From Pseudozyma flocculosa PF-1 (taxonomy: Eukaryota; Basidiomycota; Ustilaginomycetes; Ustilaginales; Ustilaginaceae): a DNA stretch of 64,000 bases. Position numbers and translations under genes: made by a program. The DNA lies in contig NW_006920882.1 of the NCBI RefSeq assembly GCF_000417875.1, forward strand, positions 1 through 64,000, given 5' to 3'. Positions 9,183-21,100 of this stretch are shown here, piece by piece. Positions within the stretch are counted from its first letter, which is position 1. The number at the start of each line of letters is the position of its first letter. Below the pieces are notes generated by a model. It did not search any database, was not told the DNA's origin, and saw nothing but the letters and a program-made list of their open reading frames with translations.

Positions 9183-10982
9183 TGGCACCGACTGCGTTGC
9201 CGTGCGGACCTGGACCGTCGTGCAGAGGAACCGCAGTGACAGCCCCCGCAGCAGAAGGGAGGGAGGACGAGGAGGAAGAGGAAGGCGCCTGGTTGAGTTT
9301 CTGCCTGAGCATTTCGCGTTCCGACGACTTCCAGGCTGCTCGGATCTTGGCGGCGCTCGCGACGAGCTGGTGCGCGATCGTGGTCGAGGTGGACATGGTT
9401 TGGAGAGGGACCGGTCGTGATGGGTCGCGGGAACAGGAGAGGATGGAATGGCAAAAGAGACGAGACGTCAGTCGGCATTCCTTGATCGCCTGATTGATTC
9501 GTGGTCGATGGCCGTCGGCAGCACGATGGCGGCGCGGCTGACCCACCTCATCGGCATCGACGCCGTCGCGGATGCTCTTGAGGATCTTGTGGACAATCGA
9601 GTGGTGGTTGCCGTGGTGCTTGTCGTCGCGGATGCGCATCATGCGCCAGCGCGGCGGCAGCTGCAGGCCGCGCTCGCGGTACATGTCGGTGGCGGGCGTC
9701 GGGTCCGTCTCCCAGACGCACTCGACGATGCGGTCGTCAAACTGCTCGCCGCTCTCGACCATGGCCTCCCACTCGGCGGGCTCGACCCACAGCTCGTCGA
9801 AAAAGTCGTAGTCGCCCCCCGGGCCGCCGCGCCCGTCGCTGCCGAGGTACTGGTGCAGCTCGAAAAAGGGCAGGCTGGTGAGGTCCGGCAGGTTGCCGCG
9901 CGGATCGCGGGCCAGGTCTGGCGGGAAGCGCAGCACCAGCTTAAAGTCGATCGAGTTTTCCGACGGCGGCTTCCACTTGAGGCTGTTGCCGTCAAGGCGG
10001 GTCGACGGCATCAGGCAGCGGCGGCGATAAAGGTTCAGCTAGGCGCTCGATGACGGTATCGTGTTGGGCTGCTCGCCGTCAACGGAAGGACAGCGGACAA
10101 TCTCTGCCCTCGTGCCCCGCACACTCACATCTTGGGGTCGGTGCCCATGACGTATCCGCTGTTGAGGCAGGTAAAGATGAGGCCGTCGTTGCCGTGCTTA
10201 AGGTTGGGTACGACGTCGTACCAGACCGTCTGGATGCCGTAGCTGAGGTCCATCTTCTTGACCTGCACCTCGAACGGCTGGCGCGCGGCGAGGTGCGGGT
10301 TCTTTTGGAGGAACTTGGCATACGGCGGGTGGATGAAGGTGTTGAGGCGGCCGTACCGCTTGCTGAGGGGGCGCTCCGCCAGCAGCTCGCGGTCGATGAC
10401 GATGAGGTCGAAGAGGAGCAAGACGAGCTTCCTGCGGCCGTCGGGATACGTGTCAATGACCAGCTCGCCGTCCATGAGCGTGTGGTTGCGCATGCCGCGA
10501 GCCTTTGCCACCTCGGGCAGGTTGGGCATATGGTGGGGGAAGACGAGACCTTCGACCTGGTAGTAGTCGTTCTTGCGGTCGATCTGCGGGGATCATGGTG
10601 GACAGGATGGAGCGGAAGCAGGGGGAGCAGCGAGCGCAGAGCGGCGAGTGCGGAGTCAGCCAGGCGGTGCGGACGCATGACCGGCCGCCGAACATCGCAC
10701 GGCACCCACCAAAAAGACCTCCTGGACATTGGTGCCAGAGGGGATGACGATGAGGATGAGGACCCTGACTCCGTCCGACTTTTCGCATACCCAGTAGTCT
10801 TCCTTTGTGAGGAGGTCGATCGAGTCCTTGTCAAACGAGACGGGCTGTGCGCCGGGGAAGCGCGAGTGGCTGAGGCGGCAGAGGTTGCGGACGTGGTCGC
10901 GCAGGAAGTCGAGCTGGAGCGGGTTGTCGACCTTGCGGCCCGGAATCTCTGGCACCGTCGCCGTGTGACCCGGTGGTGCCAT
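9040..10982 (-). CDS. CEG1: mRNA capping enzyme alpha subunit (RNA guanylyltransferase), 496 aa
   Basis: Predicted as complement(join(9040..9366, 9547..9982, 10129..10583, 10710..10982)). It transfers GMP from GTP to the 5' diphosphate of nascent mRNA in the nucleus. The nucleotidyltransferase motifs appear in order: KSDGVR with the GMP-accepting Lys68, HTLMDGELV (motif III), DGLIFT (IV), LKWKPPSEN (V) and WRMMRIRDDK (VI, in the OB fold). Each splice junction restores a conserved line: QEVFL|IDRKNDYY, DPK|I|LKWKPP and DGVDADE|LVASAAKIR. Introns are 126, 146 and 180 nt. No triphosphatase domain is fused, as in other fungi where that activity is a separate subunit. The C-terminal 70 or so residues are Ser/Thr-rich and not conserved. 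Confidence 0.92.
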
Positions 10983-11650
10983 GATGGCAAGCCGAGGGGG
11001 GCCAGCGGGCTGCCGTTCCGGGGTTTGGATCTGGAGAGCTGCAAGAGGCCGGTAGGGGTTGAGAGGGGAGACAGAGTGGATGGCCGCCTGGGTGTGAGCA
11101 GGCGGAGGTGAAAGTAGCGGAGCGTAAAGGAGTGTTGATGAGGGCGGACGGAGCGGTATGGGCGAGTTGCCGACTGCGGCAGTTAAGGAGCGAAAGCAAG
11201 CGACGAGGATGGAGAGGCAGACGAGGTGGTGGTGGCAGGCAAAGGGTCTTCCCGAGTGGAGCTGGGGCCGGTTGGCCTGCTGGAGCCAGCGGGCGCATTT
11301 TGGGCGGGTGCTCGCCAGCCGAGTTCCGAGTCTGGCTGAGAAGGCCTGCCTGCCTGGCCGCGCTTCACCAACCAACCTCGCCCTCGCCCTTGCTCCCGCC
11401 CCCGCCGTCGTCATCTCTCGCACATCGAGACGCCCCGACTCGACAAGTGATTCGACCTACCTGTGCTGCCAAGACATGATACCGCACACGCCCGTCCCGT
11501 CGCACTCGCACACGTGCACACGCGCACACGCTTTCGCGCACGGTGACGGCGCGGGTCAGGCTGGGTTTCTATGCAGAGTGTCGTTTGCATCGGGGTCAGA
11601 GGTGGGAGCAAAAACAAGATGAGCCCAGGCCAGGCGGACCGTTCCTCGCG
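10983..11650. promoter_or_regulatory. Upstream region of capping enzyme gene / 3' flank of ZPR1
   Basis: Both neighbours are on the minus strand, so this holds the capping-enzyme promoter and the ZPR1 3' end. It is pyrimidine-rich on the coding strand just before the start, with CACA/GCACAC microsatellite-like sequence near 11486-11530. No gene is seen. Confidence 0.4.
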
Positions 11651-13429
11651 CTACGACGACTGAGTCGGCGCAGGTGCCGCTGCGCCCTCGCCCTCGCCCT
11701 CGTCCATCTTTGCGTCGCCCTCGGCGTCCTCCTCGTACCCCTCGACCTTGATGTCGTTGAGGCCGAGGTCCTCGTTCTGGTCAAAACTCCGCTCGTAGAC
11801 CTCGACGGTGAGCTGCTCGTCGACGTCGGGCGCGTACGGGTTCTGGATGTAGCTGTTGGCCAGCGGGTCGTCGAGGACGACGGTGTAGGGCACGTTGGTG
11901 GCGCTGATGGCGCCCTTGAGCTTGCCCAGGAAGCCCTCAAACGTCGTGGCCTCGCGCGCCGAGTCGCCGCGCATCAGCACGCGCTCCGACAGCTCGTCGT
12001 AGACCTGCTGCAGCAAGCCCTCGAGCGTCGTGAAGCGGCCGCCCAGCGTGCCCGGCGAGAGGTGCAGGTCGATTTCCGGAATCGAGAAGCCGGCCGTCTC
12101 GGACTTGAGCACGTCGCGCGACAGGTCCTCGGCGTCTTCGACGCGCAGCGTCAGCTTCCGCCCCTTTTCCGAGATGGCGGCGCCCGACTTGACCTCGTTG
12201 TCCTTGTAGCCGCAGCTGTCGCAGTTGGTCGACATGATGAGGATGTCCTTGAAGTACGGGATGTTGACCTTCTTCATGCGCGTCTCGAGGAATGCGTTGC
12301 AGCTCGAGCAGGTGCCCTCGAACGTGTAGATCTCCTCGTTGTCGAACTCGGTCTCGCCGTCGTCCTTGCTGAAGCCGCCGCCGCCGCCGCCGCCCTGGCC
12401 GTCGTCGTGTGCGTTTGCCGACGGCGCACCGGCTGCGGGGCCGGCGAGGCCGAGGAGCTCGTTTTGCTCCTTGGACCTCGGGTAGTCGCGCTTGCTCCAC
12501 TTTGCGTCCGACATGCCGCGCCCCTCGACTGCGCCGAGGAACTCGACGAAGCTGTTGCCCGAGGGGTCGTCGAGGCGGATGCTAAAGGCGGGCACGGTGC
12601 GGTTGGCCATCTGCTCTGAGGTGAGGGTGCTGTTGTCGCTGGTGCTGCCGCCGCCGACGGGGCCGTGGCTGCGCAGGCCAGATGACGGTGCGTCGCTGCT
12701 GCCGTCGGCGTCACCGCCGCCGCCCGAGACGAGGTCCTGCTTCTCCTCGCCGAGGATGTTGCGCAGCTTGTCGCAGAGCTCCTCGATCTTTTGGTAGGCG
12801 TCCGGGGCGGTGTGCTTGCGGACGGGCTGGTCGAGCTCGAGGTCGCGGAGGGTGTCGGAGAGGATGCCCTCTACGGTGGTGAGCTGACCCTTTTTGGGCG
12901 GGATCTCGATCTGGAGCTCGGGAATGATGACGGTGCACCACTCGGACTTGACGACCTGGCGGTTGAGGTCGGCGGGGTTGGTGATGTGGACGGTGTAGAG
13001 GCAGCCCTTTTCCTGGATCTGGCCTGCGGACTGGATCTCGTTGTTTCTGTTTCCGCAGTGGTCGCAGTGGAAGCTGACGACGATGACCTCGCGGAAGTAG
13101 GGGATGTAGGTGAGGAGCATGCGGGTCATGCCCTCTTGGTGGCAGTCCATGCAGAGCGAGGGGATCTCTTCGACCATCTTTTGCTGGTCTGCGTCTGCGT
13201 CGGACGAGGTGCCAGCGGGTGCGTCGCCCTGTGCGGGGTCGACATGCTGTCCGATGGGCTTGAAGAAGTCGTCGCCGCCGGTGGGCTTGGTCGTCTGGGC
13301 GGGGGTGTCGGACGACATGGCGGTGGTGGCGGGGGTGAGGGTGGAGACGGTGGGTTGCGGTTGCTGCTCTTGGATGCCGATGCGCTTGTTGCTGCTGTGG
13401 TCTGTTGGGTGGTCCGATGTGCGCTTCAT
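11651..13429 (-). CDS. ZPR1: ZPR1 zinc-finger protein, 592 aa
   Basis: It carries two copies of the ZPR1 module. Zinc finger 1 begins CMDCHQEG (about residue 92) and ends FHCDHC. Finger 2 begins CSSCNAFLETR (about 373) and ends TNCDSC. Each finger is followed by a conserved beta domain (SAGQIQEKG...; SGAAISEKGRKLTL...). In other eukaryotes ZPR1 is an essential chaperone for eEF1A folding and interacts with growth-factor signalling. The frame is open another 98 codons upstream (to 13723), but that part is Pro/Lys/Arg-rich and looks like a leader. I chose the ATG at 13429 (MKRTSDH). An ATG at 13318 (MSSDTPAQ, 555 aa) is also reasonable. An Asp/Gly-rich linker with a poly-Gly run joins the halves. 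It is a single exon. Confidence 0.93.
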   Translation of the reverse strand: MKRTSDHPTDHSSNKRIGIQEQQPQPTVSTLTPATTAMSSDTPAQTTKPTGGDDFFKPIGQHVDPAQGDAPAGTSSDADADQQKMVEEIPSLCMDCHQEGMTRMLLTYIPYFREVIVVSFHCDHCGNRNNEIQSAGQIQEKGCLYTVHITNPADLNRQVVKSEWCTVIIPELQIEIPPKKGQLTTVEGILSDTLRDLELDQPVRKHTAPDAYQKIEELCDKLRNILGEEKQDLVSGGGGDADGSSDAPSSGLRSHGPVGGGSTSDNSTLTSEQMANRTVPAFSIRLDDPSGNSFVEFLGAVEGRGMSDAKWSKRDYPRSKEQNELLGLAGPAAGAPSANAHDDGQGGGGGGGFSKDDGETEFDNEEIYTFEGTCSSCNAFLETRMKKVNIPYFKDILIMSTNCDSCGYKDNEVKSGAAISEKGRKLTLRVEDAEDLSRDVLKSETAGFSIPEIDLHLSPGTLGGRFTTLEGLLQQVYDELSERVLMRGDSAREATTFEGFLGKLKGAISATNVPYTVVLDDPLANSYIQNPYAPDVDEQLTVEVYERSFDQNEDLGLNDIKVEGYEEDAEGDAKMDEGEGEGAAAPAPTQSS

Positions 13430-14248
13430 GGGCGTGTGGGGTGGCGATGTCGGCGGTGGTGGGGAGGGTGGTAGCGATGTGATGGTGGTGGCGGTGGGGT
13501 CCGGCCAGCCTGTCAAGCGGGGATACGGGTAGCCTGTGGGCGGTGGCAAACGTTTGCGGGTTGGCGGCTGGCGGCTGGCGGCTGCTGCTGCTGGGTTGCG
13601 TGTGGAGTTTTTTTTCTTGGTTCTTCTCAAGACGGGTGGTTGGCCTTCGAGGGGCTGCTCGGTCCTTCTTTGCCTGTGCGCCGGGGCCATGCTGCCAGGG
13701 TGATCACAGCCGGTCTCAATCAATCCGCCCCCTCAATCGAGCGCACCATGCATACGCACGACATGCGCCTGCCGGCGTGCGCGGCCGCGGCTGGCGGGTG
13801 TCCGTGCGCGTGCTTCCGACCAGCAACGGGAGCAAGCAGGCCAGAGGAGAGGTGGGCGGGCCAAGGTGGCCCCTCCGCCTTCCAAAATTTTTTCCCTCTG
13901 CTGCAGAGTCTTTTTTTCTCTCTTTCGCGTCTGGCCAGCGTCGCGCCCCTGCCTTAGCCTGCCTAGGCCTGCCTCTGCTCAATCGCCTGGGCGCCTCTGT
14001 CTGTCTTCCTGGCTGCCCGGCTGTCCGCCGTCGTCGTCGTTGGCCGCGGCGCCGCCTGCGCCCTCCGCTTTTTTGCCCTCGCGGGTGACGTTGGAAGAGG
14101 TTCCATCCGCCCAGCCCATCCAGCCTTGCTAGCCTCAGGCCACTCGACCTCGCTCCATCTATCCTTCTCGCCACCATCACTACCTGCTTGACCGCCTCTC
14201 CAACCCTATCAGCTTATCCCCGCCTCGTTGCTACAAATCACTGCCATA
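13430..14248. promoter_or_regulatory. Divergent promoter region, ZPR1 / SET-like gene
   Basis: This region of about 820 bases between two divergent starts is strongly pyrimidine-rich on the plus strand toward the SET-like start (14100-14240). No gene or RNA is visible. Confidence 0.45.
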
Positions 14249-15890
14249 ATGTCTGAAGCAAAGTACATCCAGCCCGCGCCCAGCTCGTTCGACGACGCTC
14301 ACAGTGAGTCGCCCGTCTCGCCCTCCGTCTAGCTGGCTGGCCACCTTGCGCTGCTGTCCTGTTCAGCACGGCTCCCTGACGACGGCTGCGCCACTGTGAC
14401 CGCCTGCTCACGCGCTGCTCCTTCCGCCCCCCGTTCTCGCCCTCGCCCGCCTGCAGAGCCCAAGGTCGAGCAGCTCATCCTCGACTTCCGCAAGGCCGAT
14501 GTCGAGCTCGGTGAGTGGTGCCCAGGCTTCGCCTTCCTCTGCCCAGCCTCTGCACTGCTCGCTGACACGCTGCGCTTTGCCTCGCAACCTCGACGGTTCG
14601 CCCGCTCGCCCTCGCGATTCGGCACAACAGTCAAGCAGGAGCTCAAGATCCAGGCGCCCCTCTTTGAGAAGCGTGCCGAGATTGTCGCCGATGTCGAGAA
14701 CTTCTGGTTCCAGTCGGTGAGTGGTGTGATGCTTGCCTCGACGGCGCTGTCGTGTTGCTCCGACCAGCGGTGGCTGACGGCCGAGCACCTCCTACGTCTC
14801 CACGCCCTCGTTTCCTCTCTGTCCTCTTCCGGACTCCACGCCCTCTGTTCCTCTCTGCCCTCTTCTGGACTCCCCGCAGATGGTCAACTGCATGGCCATG
14901 AACGTCTACATCGACGACGCCGACCACGAGGCGCTCAGCTACCTCTCTGGCGTCCGCGTCGAGCGCGACCTCGACGACCCGCGCGCCGCCACGATTGTGT
15001 TTTCCTTCCGCGAGAACCCCTTCTTTTCCGACGCCGAGCTCGTCAAGAAGTTCCCCCTGGCCGAGGGCGCAAAGACGCTCGAGGAGCAGTTCAACTTTGT
15101 CGAGGAGACGGTGCCGCAGAAGACCGAGATCAACTGGAAGAGCGACGACAAGAACCTCTGCAAGCTCAAGCCCACCGTCGGCGGCCGTGACTCGGACGAC
15201 TTTGAGCCCGGCTCGTTCTTCTCGACCTTTTTTGCCAACACCGACACCGAGGTTGCTGTGAGTGGGATGCGGCGGGGCAGGAATGACTGGCGAGGACTGC
15301 CGGGCAAATGGCCAGAGGATTGCCTGGCATGGCGCACGAGGATGACCGGAGCAGTGAACGAGGATGGCCAAGCGAACGGTGAACGAGGGCGGCCGGCCGG
15401 GGGAAATGGTGACCGAGGACAGCCTCGGTCGAGGCAGACTGGTCCTGTTCAAGATGCTGGGCACAGTGAACGCTAACACGCCCGCCTCTCTCCCTCCCTC
15501 CCTCTCTCTCCCTCTGGCCCGCCCCGCCCGTTCCGCCCTCATCCGAAATCCGACCCCGACGACGATCTTGCGCCGCCTGCGATGCCACGCACTTCTGTGC
15601 AGGGAGGAATTGGCCACACGATCATGGTCGACTGGTTCCCCAACGCACTCGACTTCTACCTCGGCGAGGACACGTTTGACGACGAGGACTTTGACTCGTG
15701 AGTGGTAGGCGGCGGTGGCGGTACCTTTGTCGCAGCGAAGCGGTGCTGACAACCCCCTGTGCACTGTTTCTTCCCCCTTCCCTTTGATTGACGCAGCGAG
15801 GAGGACGAGGAGGATGAGGACGACGAGGATGCCGAGATTGACCTCGAGGCTGAGGAGGAGCGACCCAAGAAGAAGACCAAGGCCAACTGA
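14249..15890 (+). CDS. SET/NAP-family histone chaperone, 253 aa
   Basis: Predicted as join(14249..14303, 14457..14510, 14631..14716, 14880..15257, 15603..15697, 15797..15890), six exons. The protein has the NAP/SET plan: an N-terminal helix (KPKVEQLILDFRKADVEL...), then LFEKRAEIVADVENFWFQSM, the earmuff domain (SYLSGVRVERDLDD..., FSFRENPFFSD, TEINWKSDDKNL), then WFPNALDFYL and a very acidic tail ending KKKTKAN. The order and the NFW / NPFF / WPNAL-type motifs match SET (TAF-I beta) better than Nap1, and the length fits. SET proteins bind H3-H4 and inhibit PP2A and acetylation in animals. The third acceptor is chosen at 14630 because the CAG at 14638 would break the frame. The basic KKKTK end may be a nuclear signal. 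Confidence 0.88.
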
Positions 15891-18170
15891 GGGCTAGAGG
15901 ACCGCTCCGCCTGCCCCACCTTATCGTTGCTTGCTCGTCTCGTCTTTTGAGCTGACTGGAATGCGACACGCCTAGATGCGCCCCTCTATTCCTGCTATCC
16001 CTCTGTCCTTGTGGCGTCCACCAGGCCTGGGCGTGTTGGACCCCAGCCGTAACCCGCGTCTTTGGGGGTTTGGGGCGTACCTTGGCCCTGTCTCGTCTAT
16101 ACACTTTGTTGCCCGCTCCGTCCCACTCGAAAAGCATACCTCGGTGCCCTTCCTTGCCTGCCCACTCGTCTTGTCTGCGCGTCTTTTGAAGATGTGATGT
16201 CGCCCGACCAGAGTGGCGAGAAAGCTGAGTCGCCGCAAGGGAGGGAGGCCAAGGGCTGCGCCGTCGATCCGTCCCCCGCCCCCCGCCCCCCGCCCCTCTC
16301 TACCCTGCCTGCGTTTAAACCCGCCATCCGTCGCGGTTTTGCCGTGCGTCGCTTGCTTGATCTTCTGATCTGCCGGTGTGAAACACGCCCCGCCCCCGCC
16401 CCGAGAGCGGAAGAGCTGAGCGAGACCCGCCGTACGCCTCTTTTTTGTTTACCACTTTGTCTGGCGAGGACCGCGCGCGCCTCGATACATATGGGCAGGA
16501 TCGAAGCGGTCGGAGATGGAATAAATACGGAAGGGGAGCGTGGACATAGGAAGCAAGAGGATGTGGCCGTGCTGGTGCGGAGCGTGCGGGGGCAAGGAAA
16601 GGAAGTCGCGAGCGGCACCCTTGCTCTTTACGCCAGGCGATACGCCTCGTCTGGTCTGCCTGGGTTGGGCTGGGCACGGCATGGCTGGGCGAGGCAGGAT
16701 GAAGCAAGTCGGAGCCGATGCATCTCTCTCTCTCTCTCGCTCCCTCGCTCGCCGCTGCTGCTGCAAGAAGCTAGGCCAAGATGGCATGATCAGGGCGCAG
16801 GCCGGGGCAGGCGGGGCTGTGCATCAGATCTCGCGCTGCGCTGCAACATACAGATAGAGTACGGGCGGCTGACGACGACGACGACGGCGGAGAGCGCAGC
16901 GGCGGCTAAGCTAGGTGTGACTGCAGCCTCTGTACATAGCGTAGTCGGAGTGGCAAAGTGGTGCTGCCTAAGCGAAGCAGGCTGCGCCTGGTGCCTGGCT
17001 GCCGGGCAGACGGTCCTTGCTGGCGCAGCCTGGCCAACCAGCCAACCGAACGGATCCACCCGCGGGGACGGGCAGGGCAGGGGAGGGCAGGGCAGGGCAG
17101 GGCAGGGCAGGGCAGGGCAGGGCAGGGCAGGGCAGGGCAGGGCAGGGCAGGGCAGGACCGGGCCTCTGGATCTGCCTTTTCGACAGCTCTGGCCTTTGCT
17201 GTTTGTCACGAGCAGCAAGCAAGCAAGCAGGAGAGAGGCAGGGAGAAAGAGCAAAGCCAAACACGTTAGCCTTGGTCACAGAGACGACCAAGGCAGGCCA
17301 AGAGGCTCGGCGGGCGCGCCGTACCGTACCGGCAGGCGAGATGGGCATCGACGACTACTGGGCGTGCCCGCCGCCGCCTGGCCCGCTGGGCGGTGCCTGC
17401 GTCGATGCGCCGTGGCCGTCCAGTCCCATCTGGAATTAATCTGTACCCCGCCCTCAGCTTGGGCGCCGCCGCCGCCATCCGTCGTCGTTCGCTGACATCG
17501 GCCCATGGTGCCGCCCGCCCTCGTCTTAGGCTTGTCCTCTTCCCCACTAGCTGTAGCCTGGCCTGCCTCTCCGCTGTGAAAGCACGCTTTCTCGGCAGCA
17601 GCATGGCATCCTGCCTTGGCCTAGATAGGCTGCACCTCACCGTAGTGCTCACCTGCTGCCTGCCTCAGCAGAGCCCTGCCTCGAATCGGATACGCTAGAC
17701 GTCCTGCCACCCGCAGTTGGCTATAGATACCTACATCGACGGCTCAAGGCCATCCCCGCGCGCGCACCCTTAGCACTTCTTCCCCGTTCCAGCAGCTGTT
17801 CCCTACCTGCGCACTCCTCCCTGCCACCACCAGGCCGACCTCGAGATATACCCACCACTGCCCACTGCGCCAACCGCAGTACTTACCTATACCCGGCACA
17901 ACACCCTCGCTCGTTTGGCTCCCTCGGCGCCATTCCTAGGTGCAAAGCTCGAGACCATCACGCTGCCGCAACACGGACCCAGTCCCCCTGACTCGTCACC
18001 CCTCATTGTCACCTCGCTCGCTCGCCCTTTGTCCGCCCGCGCCGCTAGCCGCCGCCGACCCTCGACCCTTTCACCGGTAGAACGGCGCCTCGCTGCCTCA
18101 TCTCGCCGCGATCACAGCCACCACCTCGACCTGACCCACATCCAGACGACACCAGCGCGCAGCACCAAAC
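15891..18170. other. Gene-free interval with G-rich repeat
   Basis: This interval of about 2.3 kb separates the SET-like gene from the 1058-aa gene, both on plus, and should hold the promoter of the latter. It contains the GGGCA array listed separately, a CT run near 16730-16750 and AGCA/CAAG runs near 17210-17235. A long frame (16062-17495) exists only because the repeat is in frame. No convincing gene is seen. Confidence 0.45.
17070..17155 (+). repeat. GGGCA pentanucleotide array, about 17 units
   Basis: Tandem GGGCA units run almost uninterrupted, with one variant (GGGGAG) near 17081-17085. Every unit has three consecutive G on the plus strand, so the DNA or a plus-strand transcript could form G-quadruplexes. 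It lies about 1 kb upstream of the next start codon. Confidence 0.85.
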
Positions 18171-21100
18171 ATGATCAGCGACACCAGCCCCGCCACCGAG
18201 CTGCCCGACCGCCCACCGCGCGCACCCTCGCGCAACAGCCAAAGGCCCATGGCGGCCGGCAGCGGCGACCGAAGCAGCCCCTCTGACCTCTCCCTCGCCA
18301 CCGCCGCCACCGCCACCGCCACCACCACCTCGCCGTCGCCGGCCTCGTCGTCGTCGTCGCCGCCGCCGCCCCTCCTGCCCGGCATGCGCGTTCCAACCAT
18401 CCAGCGCCCCTCGCCCACCTCGCCCTTTTCCGACTGGGAGGCCTACATTGTCAGCCAGACGCAAAACTGGGACGAGCACCGCCTCAAGATGCAGAAGGCT
18501 GCCACAAACGGAAGGGTCATGTGGGCAGACCAGGTCCAGCCCGCCGCACCCGCGTCGACCTTGCCCGGCTACCTAAAGGCCCGCGACCTCAACGACTCGT
18601 CGACATCCTCCGCCGCAAAGGCGCCCGAGCTTAGAGGTCGCAAGAGCTTCGATGCCGCCGCAAAGGCACCCGAACTTCGAGGCCGCAAGAGCTTCGATGC
18701 CGCCGCAAAGGCACCCGAACTTCGAGGCCGCAAGAGCTCCGACGCCACCGCCCTCGCCAGCCCTCGCTCCGCCGGATCCGCATCGCCCGCGTCGCCGCCT
18801 TCCGCTGCATCTACCGGCTCCCTCCGCGTCGCCAAGCTGCTCAGCCCAAAGCCCCGTCGCTCGTCCATGATCCTGCACGACGAGGCGCCATCCCCCACCG
18901 AAGCCACGCCCGCCAGCGCCTCTGCCTCGACGATGCCAGACGCCAAGTCGACCAGGAGCAGGCTCATCAACTACGGCCGCTCCAACCGCCGTGCCTCGAT
19001 CCACTCACTCTCGAGCGTCGGCAACCAAAACGACGGCAGCAACGACATCGGCGCCGACCTCTCCCGCTCCAGCCACTTCCTCTCGCCCACCTCGGCCCTG
19101 CTGTCCGGGCTCGGTGCGCCCTTTGTCACCCACCAGGGCAAGCGCTCGAGCGCCTCGAGCGCCAGCGCCAACGGGTCAGAGGCGTTCGACGACGCGCGCA
19201 GGGCCTCGAGCAGCACGGGAAGCGCCGTCAGCGACGTCCGCGTCGCCGGCCACCCGCCACGGCCAGCCTTTCTCGAGCAGTACGGTCTCGAGCCCGACAG
19301 CGGCGAGAGCGACGAGGAGCACGACGAGGATGAGGACCAGGACCGGGACCGGGACGAGATTGCGGGCAGCGACGGCGACCCGGACACGGATGTAACCACG
19401 CCTAGGATGGAGGACGAAGACGACGTCGGCAGCAAGCTGCTGCCCACCCTCCTCGTCGGCGGCGCGGCAGCGGACCGGTCGTCCAGGTCGTCGTCGTCGT
19501 CCAAGCAGGCCAGAGCCGGCAGCCGCCCCGCGACGGGCACCGGCAGCGTGCGATCCTTTGATTCGTCGGCGCCCGTCTTTGCCAATCGCGACCCCTTTGC
19601 GATGGCGTCCAGCTCCTCGCTCTCGTCGAGACCGGGCAGCTTGATCGCATCGCCCGTCTCCCCGCTCGGCGTGTCGTCGTCGTCGACATCGCTCCATTCC
19701 AAGAAGAAGGGCTCGTCGATCTCGGGCAGGAGGCCGCGCGGCAGCTCGAGCGCAGGTAGCGCCACCACGTCGTCGATCCTGCGATCCATGCCCGTCGGCG
19801 AGTACACCCCACGCCGGTCGGACCGCACCGGCAGCGTCTCGTCGATGCGCTCGGTGGCTGCCAGCGCCACGTCGTCGGTCGTCAAAAAGTCGAGGAGGGG
19901 CTACACAATCGAGCCGCCGTCGGAACCCGTCCCTCCGCTTCCCGTCTCGGTGGGGGCGGAGGCGGTGGCGGCGGTCGATGCACCCGCCACGGCGCAGCCT
20001 CGAGACCGCCCGCATTCCAAGACTAAGGCCAAGGCCAAGAAGGCGGCGGCGGCGGTGTTTGCGCAGGATGACGACGACGACGAGGCAGTGGCGGCGGCGG
20101 TCGCGGTTGAGGGTGATGTCGCGGATCGGGAGAGCATCCTCTCGCACTCGTCGCGCTCCTCGAGCCTCAGCAAGGTCGAAGGTCAGATCCTGGCTGCACC
20201 GCCGCTCAACCTGCCCGCCGTCGTCGTCGAAGCCGATTCGGATGGCAAAGGCCTGGAAGAGCGGGACACCGGCGTGGCAAAGGCAGTGGCCTCTGCCAAG
20301 GCTGGGCTCGAGAAGCACCAGTCGATCGACGCCGGCGCCCGCAGCCGCAGCAGCAGCCGCGGCGCAAGAGCGCAGACAGAGGCCGAGGCCCAAGCGGAGT
20401 GGGACGACCTGCAGATTGAGCGATTCCTCCGCAGCGTGCGCGTCCACATGGACGCCGAGCAGGCCGTCGCGCTGCTGCAGAGGGGAGAGCTGCGCGACCT
20501 CCTTGACCCGACCGAGGCGGTGGCGGGCAACGACGCCTCGTCGTCGCTGCTGGAGCTCAAGGACAACGTCGAGCGGCTCTACGTCTCCGGCGCAGGCAGC
20601 CGCGGCGGCGACGGCGACGATGGCTGCGATTCCGCCTACGAGGCCATGCTGCGGCGGGTGTCGTCCGTGACGCAGTGGGAGGATCCGGTCGTGACGTCGG
20701 CGGCCGCATCGCTCTACGCCCTCTGCTGGTACCGCGGTCTGCTGCTGCCGCTCGTGTTTGCCTCGATGGCGGCGTTGCTCCTCGAGGCTCGCTTCGTCGA
20801 CGTTCCCAAGGCGGCCGATCACCTCCGAGCGACGACGCGAGCGCAGCGCAAGAGGATAGACGTTGTCGATGCCATCGAACGCAGCCTCTTTTCGGCGTCG
20901 TTTGGCGGCGGCGGCGACGATGGGTCGGGAGCAGGGACCGACGACGACGACGCAGCAGCCGCAGCAGCTTGCTCGGATGCAGCGGCGGTGCTGGCCACGA
21001 CGAGCGGGGCCGTGGCGACGCTGGCGGACCTGCAGGAGAAGGCGCGGCGCATCGCGACGTGGCACTCCTCGGCGCGGGGCAGCAGTTTGGCCCTCGTCGC

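Noticed and set aside
11651..13723. 690-residue start for ZPR1
   Set aside because: The first 98 residues are Pro/Arg/Thr-rich and absent from the family; the ATG at 13429 or 13318 is more likely.
16062..17495. 477-codon plus-strand open frame
   Set aside because: It is open only because the GGGCA array translates as Gly/Arg/Ala/Gln repeats. No conserved segment, and composition matches shadow frames elsewhere.
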